From an uncultured Opitutia bacterium (lineage in GTDB: Bacteria; Verrucomicrobiota; Verrucomicrobiia; Opitutales; CAJWYM01), in contig CAJWYM010000032.1 in NCBI GenBank assembly GCA_913049555.1, forward strand, positions 1-40,572: a stretch of 40,572 nt of DNA, written 5' to 3'. The notes beneath the pieces were generated by a model. That model ran no database searches, was not told the DNA's origin, and saw only the letters and a program-made list of their open reading frames with translations. Of this stretch, positions 28,805 through 37,815 are shown in pieces. How positions within the stretch are numbered: position 1 is the stretch's first letter; each line of letters begins with the position of its first letter. The position numbers and the translations under genes were made by a program.

Positions 28805-31234
28805 TTAACTGACCATTAAATCCAAATCATACAACCCAACGGACTTCCCATCCTGAGGGTGAATGTTCAAACGAAGCCCTTCGCAAATTAGGTCTTGCGA
28901 AGGATGCACCACGATATACATATTTTTGTCCAATCCAAAAAAATCCGTCACATACAATTTAAAAGGCAACCATTCTCCATTCTTTAAATACTCCATGTCC
29001 CAGCTTTTCGGAATGCAGACTTCTTTTTCATTGTCGACCCAGTAAACCCCTAAGCTTTCCATTTTTTGAGATTCAGGGAACTCTAGAAAAACGGTTTGAG
29101 ATTTGCCTGCCTGCCCAAAGCTAGTCCAGCGCGAGAGGGTCTTATCATTCGCGGACTGAGGTCTACGACCATCGGATAGAGCCTCCACGGAATCCCCTTC
29201 AGCACAAAAGCTAGCCGAGACTATTCCGTACTTTCTATTGTTGAATATAGAATCCTCCAGAGCTTCTTGCGCAAGTTTTTCTGTTTTTGGAAACCAAACA
29301 TTCATAGAACCATTCCCACGATTGTTCCAAGCAAAATAAGGAATCAATTTCATACTTGAATCTTGTCCTACCCCATTCACCAACTCTAATGAAGGATTTT
29401 GAATGGAAACCATTCCTTGCAAAGGACCCTCTTCCAAAGTCTCGTAAGTAACCTCTGCTTGCGAACTTTCTCCTTGAAGAATAAATCTTTGAACCAGACC
29501 GTCATTGTCCACTTCCTCTGCACAATAAACTAAAGGACCCCGTGTGATTGCAATCCGATCTAAGTTTTCCTCCACTTTCTCTGAACAAGTGGAATAGCGA
29601 ACCGGCATGGGTAAATTTAATTCAACCACATCCCCGTCGTTCCATAATTTTTCAACAACAGCAAACCCTTTATCCATTTGTGCTAATACGGGTTCTCCAT
29701 TGACTTCCACAGTCCACATTTCTTCGTCTGAATTAATAAAATCATACAAAGCTCCTGGAACAAACTGGTCTTTGGTCCATGTTGGGATACGCAACTTCAT
29801 GATAAAGTTTTTAGAGGATTCAAGGGATAGGGATAATTTAACTTTACCCTCAAATGGATAATTAGATTCCTGATCGATAGCAACAGTAAAACCATCTCCC
29901 AATTTCTTTTTCGTTTCACTGCTTCCATAAAGAAGACAATAAATCTCATTGTAAGTGGTTGCATACATATAACCTGATATTTGAGGCATCAGGCGTGCGA
30001 TGTTAGAAGGACAGCAAGCGCAATCAAACCAAGGAGCCCTTCCAGCATTTCCGTGATTGAACAATCGAACCCCATCTGCTTCCAAAGGATTTACATAGTG
30101 AAACCGATCGCCTTCCATGTTAACACCCGCCAAAGAATTGTTGAACAAGGCAACCTCAGCCACATCGAAATATTTGGCATCTTTATGTCGCATGAACAAA
30201 CGATGGTTGAAAAAGACATTGCCAATAGCTGCACAAGTTTCATTGTAAGCATCTTTATTCGGCAAGTCATACTCAGGACCGAAACCCTCAATCCCGTGAA
30301 TAGCTCCAAGTCCTCCAGTAATATGCATTCTAGTGTCCACGATATTGCTCCAAATGCCATCCAATGCATCGTCATAACAATCGTCCTGAGTCATCGATCC
30401 GACATCAGCCATAGCGGCATACATATAGGCAGCTCGAACTGAATGCCCCAGGGCTGTTTTTTGCTTTGCTACTGGTTCATGTTGTTGTGCATATTCTGGG
30501 GAGAATGTTCCCTTACCCTCAGGGTCTAATTTAAAAGTAACTCCTCGAATGTCCAAAAATCTTTTTGCCATTTCCAAGTACAATCGATCCCCAGTAACAC
30601 TGTATAATTTACAAAGTCCGATTTCTATCTCTTGGTGACCAGGAGCTTGATTTACAGGCTTTCCATCATTGTAATTTGGATCTCCTTCAAAGAATACTTT
30701 GTGGACGTGGCGAGCACTTTTTTCTGCAACCTCCAACCAAGCAGTCTTCCCAGTAGCTTGGAAATAAGCAACTGCGCCTTCATAAAGATGTCCTACATTG
30801 TACAACTCATGACTGTGAAGAACGAAAGAATAAGGCTTCATGCCCATCTCTGCATCTGGAGTCGCTAAACCACAAATATGAGACACGTACAAATAACCAT
30901 CCTCTTTTTGCGCTTCTGCAATAATTCCAATGATCTCATCCATCAGCGCTTCTAATTCTTCGTCTTTCTGAAGCATAATCAAATATGCAGCCCCCTCCAT
31001 AACTTTGTAGAGGTCAGAAGAGATAAAGCGATGAATCACAGGCAAATCGCCTCCTTTACCCTTTAGAAAGTTCCCACATCTTCTTAAGTTTTCGATCGCC
31101 CGTTCGGACTTGCCAATCGCAAAAGGAAGCGTCCTCCTTTTTTGAGTTTCTAGCCTAGGAAGCCAGAAAGTATCTGTGAGTCTAACCTCATTGAAAGGGA
31201 TCGCTGAGCATATATCATTTTCTGTAGTTATCAT
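28805..31234 (-). CDS. GH127-family glycosidase (beta-L-arabinofuranosidase class)
   Basis: About 809 residues of the DUF1680/GH127 family, whose characterised members release L-arabinofuranose using a cysteine nucleophile near a zinc site. The signatures are intact: IEGFGPEYDLPN (Glu 316, candidate acid/base), YNETCAAIG (Glu 332 and Cys 334) and DCACCPSN (Cys 407-408). These correspond to the Glu, Cys and Cys-Cys residues of bifidobacterial HypBA1. An (alpha/alpha)6 barrel and then beta domains are expected. There is no signal peptide, so it should act in the cytoplasm on imported oligosaccharide. ATG 31234 is chosen because GGAG precedes it by six bases; the longer frame begins with TTG. 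It is first in its operon. GH127 relatives also include other specificities, so substrate is provisional. Confidence 0.88.
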   Translation of the reverse strand: MITTENDICSAIPFNEVRLTDTFWLPRLETQKRRTLPFAIGKSERAIENLRRCGNFLKGKGGDLPVIHRFISSDLYKVMEGAAYLIMLQKDEELEALMDEIIGIIAEAQKEDGYLYVSHICGLATPDAEMGMKPYSFVLHSHELYNVGHLYEGAVAYFQATGKTAWLEVAEKSARHVHKVFFEGDPNYNDGKPVNQAPGHQEIEIGLCKLYSVTGDRLYLEMAKRFLDIRGVTFKLDPEGKGTFSPEYAQQHEPVAKQKTALGHSVRAAYMYAAMADVGSMTQDDCYDDALDGIWSNIVDTRMHITGGLGAIHGIEGFGPEYDLPNKDAYNETCAAIGNVFFNHRLFMRHKDAKYFDVAEVALFNNSLAGVNMEGDRFHYVNPLEADGVRLFNHGNAGRAPWFDCACCPSNIARLMPQISGYMYATTYNEIYCLLYGSSETKKKLGDGFTVAIDQESNYPFEGKVKLSLSLESSKNFIMKLRIPTWTKDQFVPGALYDFINSDEEMWTVEVNGEPVLAQMDKGFAVVEKLWNDGDVVELNLPMPVRYSTCSEKVEENLDRIAITRGPLVYCAEEVDNDGLVQRFILQGESSQAEVTYETLEEGPLQGMVSIQNPSLELVNGVGQDSSMKLIPYFAWNNRGNGSMNVWFPKTEKLAQEALEDSIFNNRKYGIVSASFCAEGDSVEALSDGRRPQSANDKTLSRWTSFGQAGKSQTVFLEFPESQKMESLGVYWVDNEKEVCIPKSWDMEYLKNGEWLPFKLYVTDFFGLDKNMYIVVHPSQDLICEGLRLNIHPQDGKSVGLYDLDLMVS

Positions 31235-31294
31235 AATTTTCTCCAACAAATTGTTCTTTGTTTAAATTCTGTGTTAAATTCCCAAATAGCAAAA

Positions 31295-31385
31295 ATACCC
31301 ACTTCTTCTATAAATTTGAAAGTGTCATTCCAATTTCAATGCGAGTTTGTAAAGCTTCGAAGATCGAAAGAAACGCAGTGGGTAT
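31295..31385 (-). promoter_or_regulatory. Foldable leader of the GH127 operon
   Basis: In the - strand transcript, ATACCCACT (from 31385 to 31377) can pair with AGTGGGTAT (31303 to 31295), a perfect 9-bp stem. An inner TTCGA/TCGAA pair (within 31350-31372) lies inside, and a U-rich stretch (TTTTGCTATTT) follows. It ends about 60 bases before the GH127 start codon, as an attenuator would. No known riboswitch class is recognised. Confidence 0.4.
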
Positions 31386-31440
31386 AAAGGCTAGTTTTGA
31401 CATCAATTAATTTCTGGGTTCAAAAAATTTTAATTAAAGA

Positions 31441-31468
31441 ATTATACTTGAAATAAAGATATTTTCAA
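31441..31468 (-). promoter_or_regulatory. Sigma-70-like promoter for the GH127 operon
   Basis: On the - strand TTGAAA (31468-31463), a 16-base spacer and a perfect TATAAT (31446-31441). Transcription would start near 31434, leaving a leader of about 200 bases before the GH127 ATG at 31234. The leader contains the 9-bp inverted repeat described separately. Confidence 0.5.
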
Positions 31469-32254
31469 TGTTTCGCTTCGCCATAAAAATGTCAAATAAC
31501 GACAAAAAAAGCAGATAAAGAATATTTTAAAATGGAAAAAATATGAAAACGCTTGCTCTATACACCTTCAAACGCCTTTTTAAGGAAATGTTTCAAGATG
31601 ACATCGGAAGACTTTCTTTTTATCGAAGCGAACATTTCGAAAATGAAGAATCCACCCTGCAATCCAAAGATCTCGTTTTTTAGGATTTTTAAGGCACCCA
31701 AAAATATTTGAATAAATCCTCTAAGAAGTGAGCGCAAATACGATAAATTCAGAATTCATTTTTTAAACGAGAATCTCAACTATTAGGGGTCTTAGAAGCA
31801 AATTTCGAACTCTTTATTCTAAAAAACCATGCTTCAAGAACCTAAAAAATGAAACGCACGAAGCGTATTTTTTAAGCTCCATAAAATTCCATTTTTAAAA
31901 TAAAAAGCAGTAAAGATCGATTTTCTAAACAATGTGTTCCAATCTATTTACTGATCTAGATTTTCATCCAAAGTCTAATCCTGACATTGTAATGAAAAGG
32001 ACTTAAAAAATGGATTCCATTCTCCTCCGCACTTGACAAAAATCGAGTTCAAGGATTTTCATAAAATATGTCAGACTAAAAGTTGAAGCAAGTAATCAAA
32101 GTTTTAGCGAGGAATTTAGATTCAAAATGGAATCCTGTAAATTCAATAAAACCCTTGTTTTAAATCCAGAATATTGGATAAAATTAAGTAAAAATAGATT
32201 ATAAATTAATAAAGAAACTCTTGTTTTTCCAACATTTTATAGAAGTGAATCGGA

Positions 32255-34066
32255 TCATTTTTCAGTAGGAACCACGATTCCCCTAAGAATGACATTCTGA
32301 CACAATACAAAAATGATCAAAGTTGGGATTGCAGCAATCATCAAAGATGCATAAACAACCCCTTGGGATGAAAACTGCTGCAATTGATACAACCATACAC
32401 TCAAGGTCCACATATCTTTATCCTGACAAAGAATAAAGGCATACATAAAATTAGAATAGGCAGCATTGAAGGCTCCAAGAGCAATGACCGCTAAAATCGG
32501 TTTGGAAAGATTCATCGTTATCATCCAAAACTTTTGCCACTCATTGGCCCCATCAATATCTGCAGCTTCAAACAATTCCTTGGGCAAACTGTCAAAGAAC
32601 CCTTTGAGTAGAAAAATAGAATACCCATTCGCCATCGATGGTAACAACAAAGCAAAGAAGGTATTCAATAATCCTAAATCTCGTAATAACAGGAAATTCG
32701 GGATCATTGCCACAACTTCTGGGAAAGCCATGGTAGCAATCAAAAATAACAATATCTTGTATTGCCCAGAAAGATTGTATCTTGACAGTGCATAAGCAGC
32801 GATTGGGTTCACAAAAAGAGCCAATCCAATTGAAGACAGACAATAGATCAGTGTATTCTTAATCCCGCTCCCATAGTAAAGAATGTACTCCAAAACCATG
32901 AGATAATTGTTACTAATAAATCCCCATCTGATTGTGCTTTCATTCTTTAAAACATACTCTAAATCCACTAACTCCTGAGGCATTCCCACTTTATTCAAAT
33001 TCTCAAACTCTTTACCAAAAGATGCAGACAATGAAGAAGCATTCCCATATTTACTGTTTAAATACTCTCGCCATCGAATCTCAGGGGTATCTAAAACGAG
33101 TGCCTCTTTTGGACATTTTTCAGGGTTGGATATAAAAAGAAGAAAATCAGACAAATGGGAAGAGGCTGTTAATTTATCCACAGGAAAAGGAACCTCTGAG
33201 AAATTACTGAAGGAAACACTGTAGAGCTTATTCAAATAGCTCAAATCCTTATATTTTTCTTTTAGAAAAAGAGACCAGGAAGGCCGGTAACTTTCTTCCA
33301 CTATAATAAACTGAGGATGAAGAAAAGTCCTGACATAGTTTTCCCATGCTGCACTGTTGGATCGAGGTGGTAAAAAGTCCCCCCCTTTGCCATTCCAACT
33401 TAATTTCACATATTTTCGGAATGCACTGTCACAAGATACATAAATGCGATCCTTTAGCTCCAAGGTGTCCTTAAATTCATAAAATGCTTGAATCAATCCT
33501 GAACCCCCAAGTTGATACTTTCTATCCGTCAACCTTTCAGGAGGAAATTTTAAGAAAAACCAACTCTCCAACGGTTCTTCGAAGCGCTCCTGAAAAACAG
33601 CCAAATCTCCACCACACAAATCCGTCACGTAATTCCGGAAAGCTCTCTCATTGTTTTGAATAATTTTCCCATCAGAAGTCGGACCAAAAGCTGTCAAGAA
33701 CCATCCAAGAGGAAGCTCACTTGTTGCAACAAAATCCACCCAATCCTCTAATAAAGCAGGGCTTGTTTCAGGAAGATCCACTTGCCGGAAATTTCTCACA
33801 TTGTTTCCCGATGCATCATTGTACTCTTGCGGGGCCTCATTGTACTTGCTCTCGATGTACTTGCGGTAAAGCATCGACTCATCATGCCAATACCTTGGGA
33901 TGATATCTAAATCCTGGACATCCAAACGACTCTTAAAAGATCCAGAAGCCATCAATAGAAATGGGTATACCATACTTACAGACCCAAATGCTAGTATAAT
34001 ATACAACAAAAGGTATATCAACCTAGAACTCGTTTGCTTTTTCTCAGATTGTAATATTACAGGCAT
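32255..34066 (-). CDS. Carbohydrate ABC transporter permease (MalG-like) with large periplasmic insert
   Basis: A 603-residue inner-membrane permease. The first helix (about 17-39, IYLLLYIILAFGSVSMVYPFLL) is followed by ASGSFKS, as in MalG-type proteins. The next helix does not come until about 385; ordinary relatives total about 280 residues. The C-terminal part is a complete permease with the EAA loop LPKELFEAADIDGANEWQKFW (about 493-514), which contacts the ATPase. The roughly 330-residue insert contains several copies of a 35-residue unit, consensus W/F-x-x-Y/F-L/V-x-x-K-Y ... L-N ... F-x-x-F-x-x-V-x-x-P, at about 66-100, 143-177, 264-298 and 332-366. It overlaps nothing and starts three bases after the fused permease gene, its partner. 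No ATP-binding subunit is in the window. Confidence 0.9.
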   Translation of the reverse strand: MPVILQSEKKQTSSRLIYLLLYIILAFGSVSMVYPFLLMASGSFKSRLDVQDLDIIPRYWHDESMLYRKYIESKYNEAPQEYNDASGNNVRNFRQVDLPETSPALLEDWVDFVATSELPLGWFLTAFGPTSDGKIIQNNERAFRNYVTDLCGGDLAVFQERFEEPLESWFFLKFPPERLTDRKYQLGGSGLIQAFYEFKDTLELKDRIYVSCDSAFRKYVKLSWNGKGGDFLPPRSNSAAWENYVRTFLHPQFIIVEESYRPSWSLFLKEKYKDLSYLNKLYSVSFSNFSEVPFPVDKLTASSHLSDFLLFISNPEKCPKEALVLDTPEIRWREYLNSKYGNASSLSASFGKEFENLNKVGMPQELVDLEYVLKNESTIRWGFISNNYLMVLEYILYYGSGIKNTLIYCLSSIGLALFVNPIAAYALSRYNLSGQYKILLFLIATMAFPEVVAMIPNFLLLRDLGLLNTFFALLLPSMANGYSIFLLKGFFDSLPKELFEAADIDGANEWQKFWMITMNLSKPILAVIALGAFNAAYSNFMYAFILCQDKDMWTLSVWLYQLQQFSSQGVVYASLMIAAIPTLIIFVLCQNVILRGIVVPTEK

Positions 34067-34069
34067 AAC

Positions 34070-36586
34070 TTAATTTTTTGCTGTGGTGAAACTCATGTTA
34101 GAAATACGCTTCATTTGAAACATTGTAAGCCCAATCAAAAAGAATCCTAAAATCCAAGCGATTGCGATAGCCACTCCAAATCGAAGGTAAACGTAAGCGT
34201 TGTAAAAGATCTCTAATCCAATTACGTGCGTTGCAAAATCAGGCCCCCCAGCGGTCATGACCAACACGTTGTCAGCAGACTGAAAGGCACCTATCAATAC
34301 AAAGATCATTTGAATCATGACCAATGGACGAATGGTCGGAAAAGTAATGTGCCAAACTCTTTTGAAAAACCCAGCACCATCCAAAGCGGCAGCCTCATAC
34401 AAGTCCTCTGGCACGGTCTTTAAGGCAGCCAAATAAATCAAGCAACCTGGTCCCAAACCTGCCCATGCTAGTGGGGTTAATATAGAAACCATCGCCTGTG
34501 ATTTATCCTGCAACCACTTCTGAGGTCCAAAATCTAATATTGCTAATACTTGATTCAAGGTTCCTGATTCACTCGGGTCAAAAAATATTTTCCACATCAA
34601 CATTACAATCAAACCAGAGACCAAAGCAGGCAAGTAATACAAAACCCGAAAAATTACACTCCCTCTAGGGATTTCGCTCAAAATAACCGCCAATACAATT
34701 GGAGGAGTAAATATAAGTAACATACTCCAAAACACATACTCTCCAGTGCGGAACAAAGACAACCAAAATACATTGTCGAACAGAACCGCAGCAAAATTAT
34801 CCACACCAACAAAGGCAGAACCTCCAATTACGTTGAAGTCTTGGAATGCCATTTTAGCACCCACCAACAATGGGTAGTAATCGAACACAAAAACTGCCAA
34901 CAACGCAGGTGTCATAAGGACATAGGCAATCCAAGTCTTCTTAAATCGTTTCTTAAAACCGACTTTTTCACCTCCACCCCCTCCAGAAAATAAGCGCCAT
35001 ACATAAACACTGAGTCCAATAAAGGACAAAGCGACCAAGCTCATAATTACAAAAGCAATCTTTCTTCTAAATGACTGAACCTCTGGGGGGATCTGTCCAA
35101 GCATTTTTTCATTAATTTCGCCTACAGCCTCGTCATACAATTCTTGAAATCGAGAAAGCCGAGCCTCTTTATCTGGATTTCGAGGAAGATTCTCTGCAAA
35201 TGCAGTTTGTAGAGGTTTACTAGCACGCTCGATGTATACTTGACAGTTTTCTCCGTAGGGTTCGGGTAAAGAATGTTTTAGGGAATACTGCAAAGTTTCT
35301 ACCCATTGCTTGGGCACTGTCCGGACATAATTGTCATATCCATGTCGCTCCAATTTTTCTGGATTTATATAACTACCGTATCCGTTTTCAACATAGGTTT
35401 TAACAACTACTTTTTCCGCTTCTTCGCTTCCAACAAATCGCAAAAATTGAAAAGCCGCAGCACGCTTTTTGGGATCTTCAGTCGTTGCGCAAATTCCCAA
35501 ACCCCGAACATGCAATTCCGTGATCGAGTGACCCAAAGGACTTTTAGGGATAGGAACAATTCCCAATTCCTCAGGGTTCATACTAGAAATCAAAGAATCT
35601 TGGTTGATAAGTGTGTCATTAATGTAGAGCAAGGCCATTCCAATTCGACCCTTTTCCCAAATCGACCAACCATCATTGCTTACCCCCACTCCATATCTCT
35701 TTTTGCCCCCTTTACCGACCCAAGGACCATCGACTAAGTTGCAATAAAAATCTGCAGCTTCAATTCCCCCCGCATCGTTGAACTTGGCAAGCCACTTACC
35801 GGTTTCTTTTTGTCTTTCAACCACCTGTGAATTCATGGAGTAAAAGAAGGGTAAAGAGGTCCATCCAGCCCCTCCCTCTTTTCCCAAGATAATACCATAG
35901 CGTCCAACTTCAGGATCTTGTATAGCGCGAGAAACCTTTAATAATTCATCCCAAGTTTTAGGGTAGGTGCTGTCAGGATCTAAACCAGCCTCGGCAAACA
36001 CCGTTTTATTGTAAGCCAACACCCTGACAAAATAATTAAAAGGTAAGAAATAAAAATGACGTTTTCCCTCAGAATCCACTCGCGATACAGCATCCCAAAG
36101 TTGTGGACGAACTCTCCTCTTCAATTCATCCAGATACATGATATCAGGATCATAAGTTCCAAGAGTTTTCGCTTCTGAAGCCGTAATCTCAGAATTGATG
36201 TAATCATCCAAAGGAACCAAAAAATTACGACCTATATAACTCCCAGACTGCCTCGTATTAACGTGGATCACATCAGGAGCCGTTTTACCAGCAATAGACA
36301 TCAAGAGAGGGGCCTCACCCGCTGGACCTTCAAGTTGAAGGGAAAGCGCATTGCCCTCAGGGTAAATATTTGGATATTTATCACGAAAAGCTTGATAAAC
36401 GGCCATATCTGCTTTGCCAGAAATATTAAAAGCTCCATCAGGACTCGGCGCAAAATCAGTCGTTTTAATTACAACCGAATCCTCTGCTCGCAAACTGAAA
36501 GACACTATAAAAAATAATAGTACCTTCAAAAAGTTGTGCGTTAGACTCGCAAGAGTATTTGCAATGTTCATTTGTTTAACCTTCAT
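34070..36586 (-). CDS. Fused sugar-binding protein and ABC permease (MalF-like)
   Basis: An 838-residue fusion. Residues 20-34 are a signal-like helix ending FSLRAED. Residues about 35-500 are a family 1 extracellular solute-binding protein (PDVIHVN, FLPFNYFVRVLAYNKTVFAEAGLDPDS, TWDELLKVSRAI, EKGRIGMALLYIN). A helix at about 508-530 and a glycine-rich linker (SGGGGGEK, 534-541) lead to a MalF-type permease (about 550-825) with TWIAYVLMTPALLAVFVFDYYP and EAA loop EDLYEAAALDGAGFFKRVW (727-745). The binding protein is therefore fixed to its channel. It lies between the regulator gene (70 bases) and the second permease (3 bases). Substrate is probably an oligosaccharide from the glycan attacked by the neighbouring enzymes (inference). 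The start is ATG 36586 or ATG 36571. Confidence 0.93.
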   Translation of the reverse strand: MKVKQMNIANTLASLTHNFLKVLLFFIVSFSLRAEDSVVIKTTDFAPSPDGAFNISGKADMAVYQAFRDKYPNIYPEGNALSLQLEGPAGEAPLLMSIAGKTAPDVIHVNTRQSGSYIGRNFLVPLDDYINSEITASEAKTLGTYDPDIMYLDELKRRVRPQLWDAVSRVDSEGKRHFYFLPFNYFVRVLAYNKTVFAEAGLDPDSTYPKTWDELLKVSRAIQDPEVGRYGIILGKEGGAGWTSLPFFYSMNSQVVERQKETGKWLAKFNDAGGIEAADFYCNLVDGPWVGKGGKKRYGVGVSNDGWSIWEKGRIGMALLYINDTLINQDSLISSMNPEELGIVPIPKSPLGHSITELHVRGLGICATTEDPKKRAAAFQFLRFVGSEEAEKVVVKTYVENGYGSYINPEKLERHGYDNYVRTVPKQWVETLQYSLKHSLPEPYGENCQVYIERASKPLQTAFAENLPRNPDKEARLSRFQELYDEAVGEINEKMLGQIPPEVQSFRRKIAFVIMSLVALSFIGLSVYVWRLFSGGGGGEKVGFKKRFKKTWIAYVLMTPALLAVFVFDYYPLLVGAKMAFQDFNVIGGSAFVGVDNFAAVLFDNVFWLSLFRTGEYVFWSMLLIFTPPIVLAVILSEIPRGSVIFRVLYYLPALVSGLIVMLMWKIFFDPSESGTLNQVLAILDFGPQKWLQDKSQAMVSILTPLAWAGLGPGCLIYLAALKTVPEDLYEAAALDGAGFFKRVWHITFPTIRPLVMIQMIFVLIGAFQSADNVLVMTAGGPDFATHVIGLEIFYNAYVYLRFGVAIAIAWILGFFLIGLTMFQMKRISNMSFTTAKN

Positions 36587-36604
36587 TGGAATGTATTTTA
36601 CTAG

Positions 36605-36622
36605 AGGTAAGCGTTTTCAACA
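36605..36622. promoter_or_regulatory. Candidate operator ahead of the transporter genes
   Basis: The + strand reads GGTAAGCGTTTTCA within this interval, about 20-35 bases upstream of the fused transporter start. It fits the catabolite-type palindrome TGWAANCGNTNWCA at all but the first fixed position. The core TGAAAACGCTT (- strand) recurs at 31544-31554 (+ strand) upstream of the GH127 promoter. It could bind the adjacent AraC protein or a LacI-family regulator. Confidence 0.35.
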
Positions 36623-36656
36623 ATGGCTCTCAACGTCAGGAAACTGTCAAATTACG

Positions 36657-37595
36657 CTAACTTTTCCGAACACCGTCTATAACAGACTTCCTGTAAGCCC
36701 CCGGTGGAATAGAAAAGTAGCGCTTAAACGCCTTCGAAAACGAATAAACACATTGATATCCAATTCGGTCAGAAACCATGGATAGGGTAAAATCTGTAAA
36801 GCTTATCAACTCTCGAGCGTTCTCCATTCGAATCCGCATCAACATTGCCTCTGTAGTGAGTCCATAATTTTCTCGAATCATCCTTTGGAAGTGGCGGACA
36901 GAAACATGCATTCTTTTTGCTAAATTTTCTAAACGCCAATCCGCACCCGGATTAGCATTCACCTCTTCCCACAATTGATCTAGACGAATTCTAATTCGGC
37001 TGTGCCCTTTATCACTATCTGTCACAAGTTCGCGAAGAATATTGTCCGCAAGAAATACAGAAAGCCCTTGCGGGACTTTAGAATTTGCACTGTCATACCC
37101 ACCCGATTCACTCATGTAGGCTTGAGCTGCCAAGTAAAGAGACTTGCTATTGTACATCAAATCACGATGCAATAATTTACCCTCTAAATGAGCGAAGGTA
37201 TTGGTTTCGTGCAAAGCCACAGAAACAAACTTCCAATTTCCTTTAGCATAATAATGATGCGCTATGTTGGAAGGACCCACCCAAATTTGATTGGGTTCAA
37301 TGGTTCCCCTTTTACCATCACATTCAAACTCAGCATAACCGGATAAGGAGATCAACGCAATGTGCCAGGGAAAAATACCACTCGGTCGACGAATCTCATA
37401 AGGAGGAATTACTTCATGTAAACCAAAACCTCTTATACCACATTCCCTCATTGGAGATGCATAGTCCGGCACCATCGACAAATGATAATCCTTACATTCA
37501 TCGGGAATGCAATAATAGCCTATATCTTTGTTTGTAGTAATATACTTAGGGGTTAGAGAAAACTTTACTGTTAAACTACGACATCTAAATGTCAA
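36657..37595 (-). CDS. AraC-family transcriptional regulator
   Basis: A 312-residue regulator, probably sensing a sugar. The N-terminal part (about 45-135) is cupin-like with HEVIPPYEIRRPSG, LISLSGYAEFECDGKRGTI and IWVGPSNIAHHYY. The C-terminal 90 residues form the two-helix-turn-helix domain: RLENLAKRMHVSVRHFQRMIRENYG, then LSMVSDRIGYQCVYSFSKAFKRYFSIPPGAYR. It is the first gene of the operon with the fused transporter, 70 bases upstream of it, and is divergent from the sulfatase. The called start is a TTG that is also the first part of TTGACA on this strand and overlaps GACAT/ATGTC arms; no good alternative exists until residue 39-41, so the 5' end is uncertain. Confidence 0.88.
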   Translation of the reverse strand: MTFRCRSLTVKFSLTPKYITTNKDIGYYCIPDECKDYHLSMVPDYASPMRECGIRGFGLHEVIPPYEIRRPSGIFPWHIALISLSGYAEFECDGKRGTIEPNQIWVGPSNIAHHYYAKGNWKFVSVALHETNTFAHLEGKLLHRDLMYNSKSLYLAAQAYMSESGGYDSANSKVPQGLSVFLADNILRELVTDSDKGHSRIRIRLDQLWEEVNANPGADWRLENLAKRMHVSVRHFQRMIRENYGLTTEAMLMRIRMENARELISFTDFTLSMVSDRIGYQCVYSFSKAFKRYFSIPPGAYRKSVIDGVRKS

Positions 37596-37815
37596 GACTC
37601 ACAAGAAGATTTCTGAATAATTAAAATTAAATAAAATCAAAGAATGCATAGGAATCCCCTTTAAAGTCGCACTGAATTCCTCCAAAAAATAAAAAATAAA
37701 ATCCACAAAATGGCGTAGTAAGATATTAGAATGACATCTGTAAACATTGTAAAATTTTAAATAAAACCTACAATGTCAAATTCTTTTATTAACATTCACT
37801 TAAATCGTTATAAAA

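Larger units (their letters stand above)
31250..32254. other. Long non-coding region between transporter and GH127 operons
   Basis: One kilobase without a convincing gene. It holds the GH127 promoter (31441-31468) and a foldable leader (31295-31385), listed separately. A 46-codon frame at 31543-31683 (+) overlaps a candidate regulator site and has no homology that I recognise. Several GC-containing short words (AAACGC, GAAGCG, TTCGAA) recur between 31340 and 31870. The rest (31870-32250) is very AT-rich with no clear structure. Confidence 0.45.

Noticed and set aside
29981-30442. 153-codon + strand frame inside the GH127 gene
   Set aside because: Antisense to a gene with intact catalytic motifs; no independent evidence.
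31543-31683. 46-codon + strand frame between the carbohydrate operons
   Set aside because: Weak ribosome binding site, no homology, and it overlaps a candidate regulatory site; retained only as a remark.
37741-37778. Inverted ACATTGT/ACAATGT pair upstream of the sulfatase, with TGACATTGTA recurring at 31982
   Set aside because: Short AT-rich words with wide spacing; the match could be chance, so not called as an operator.
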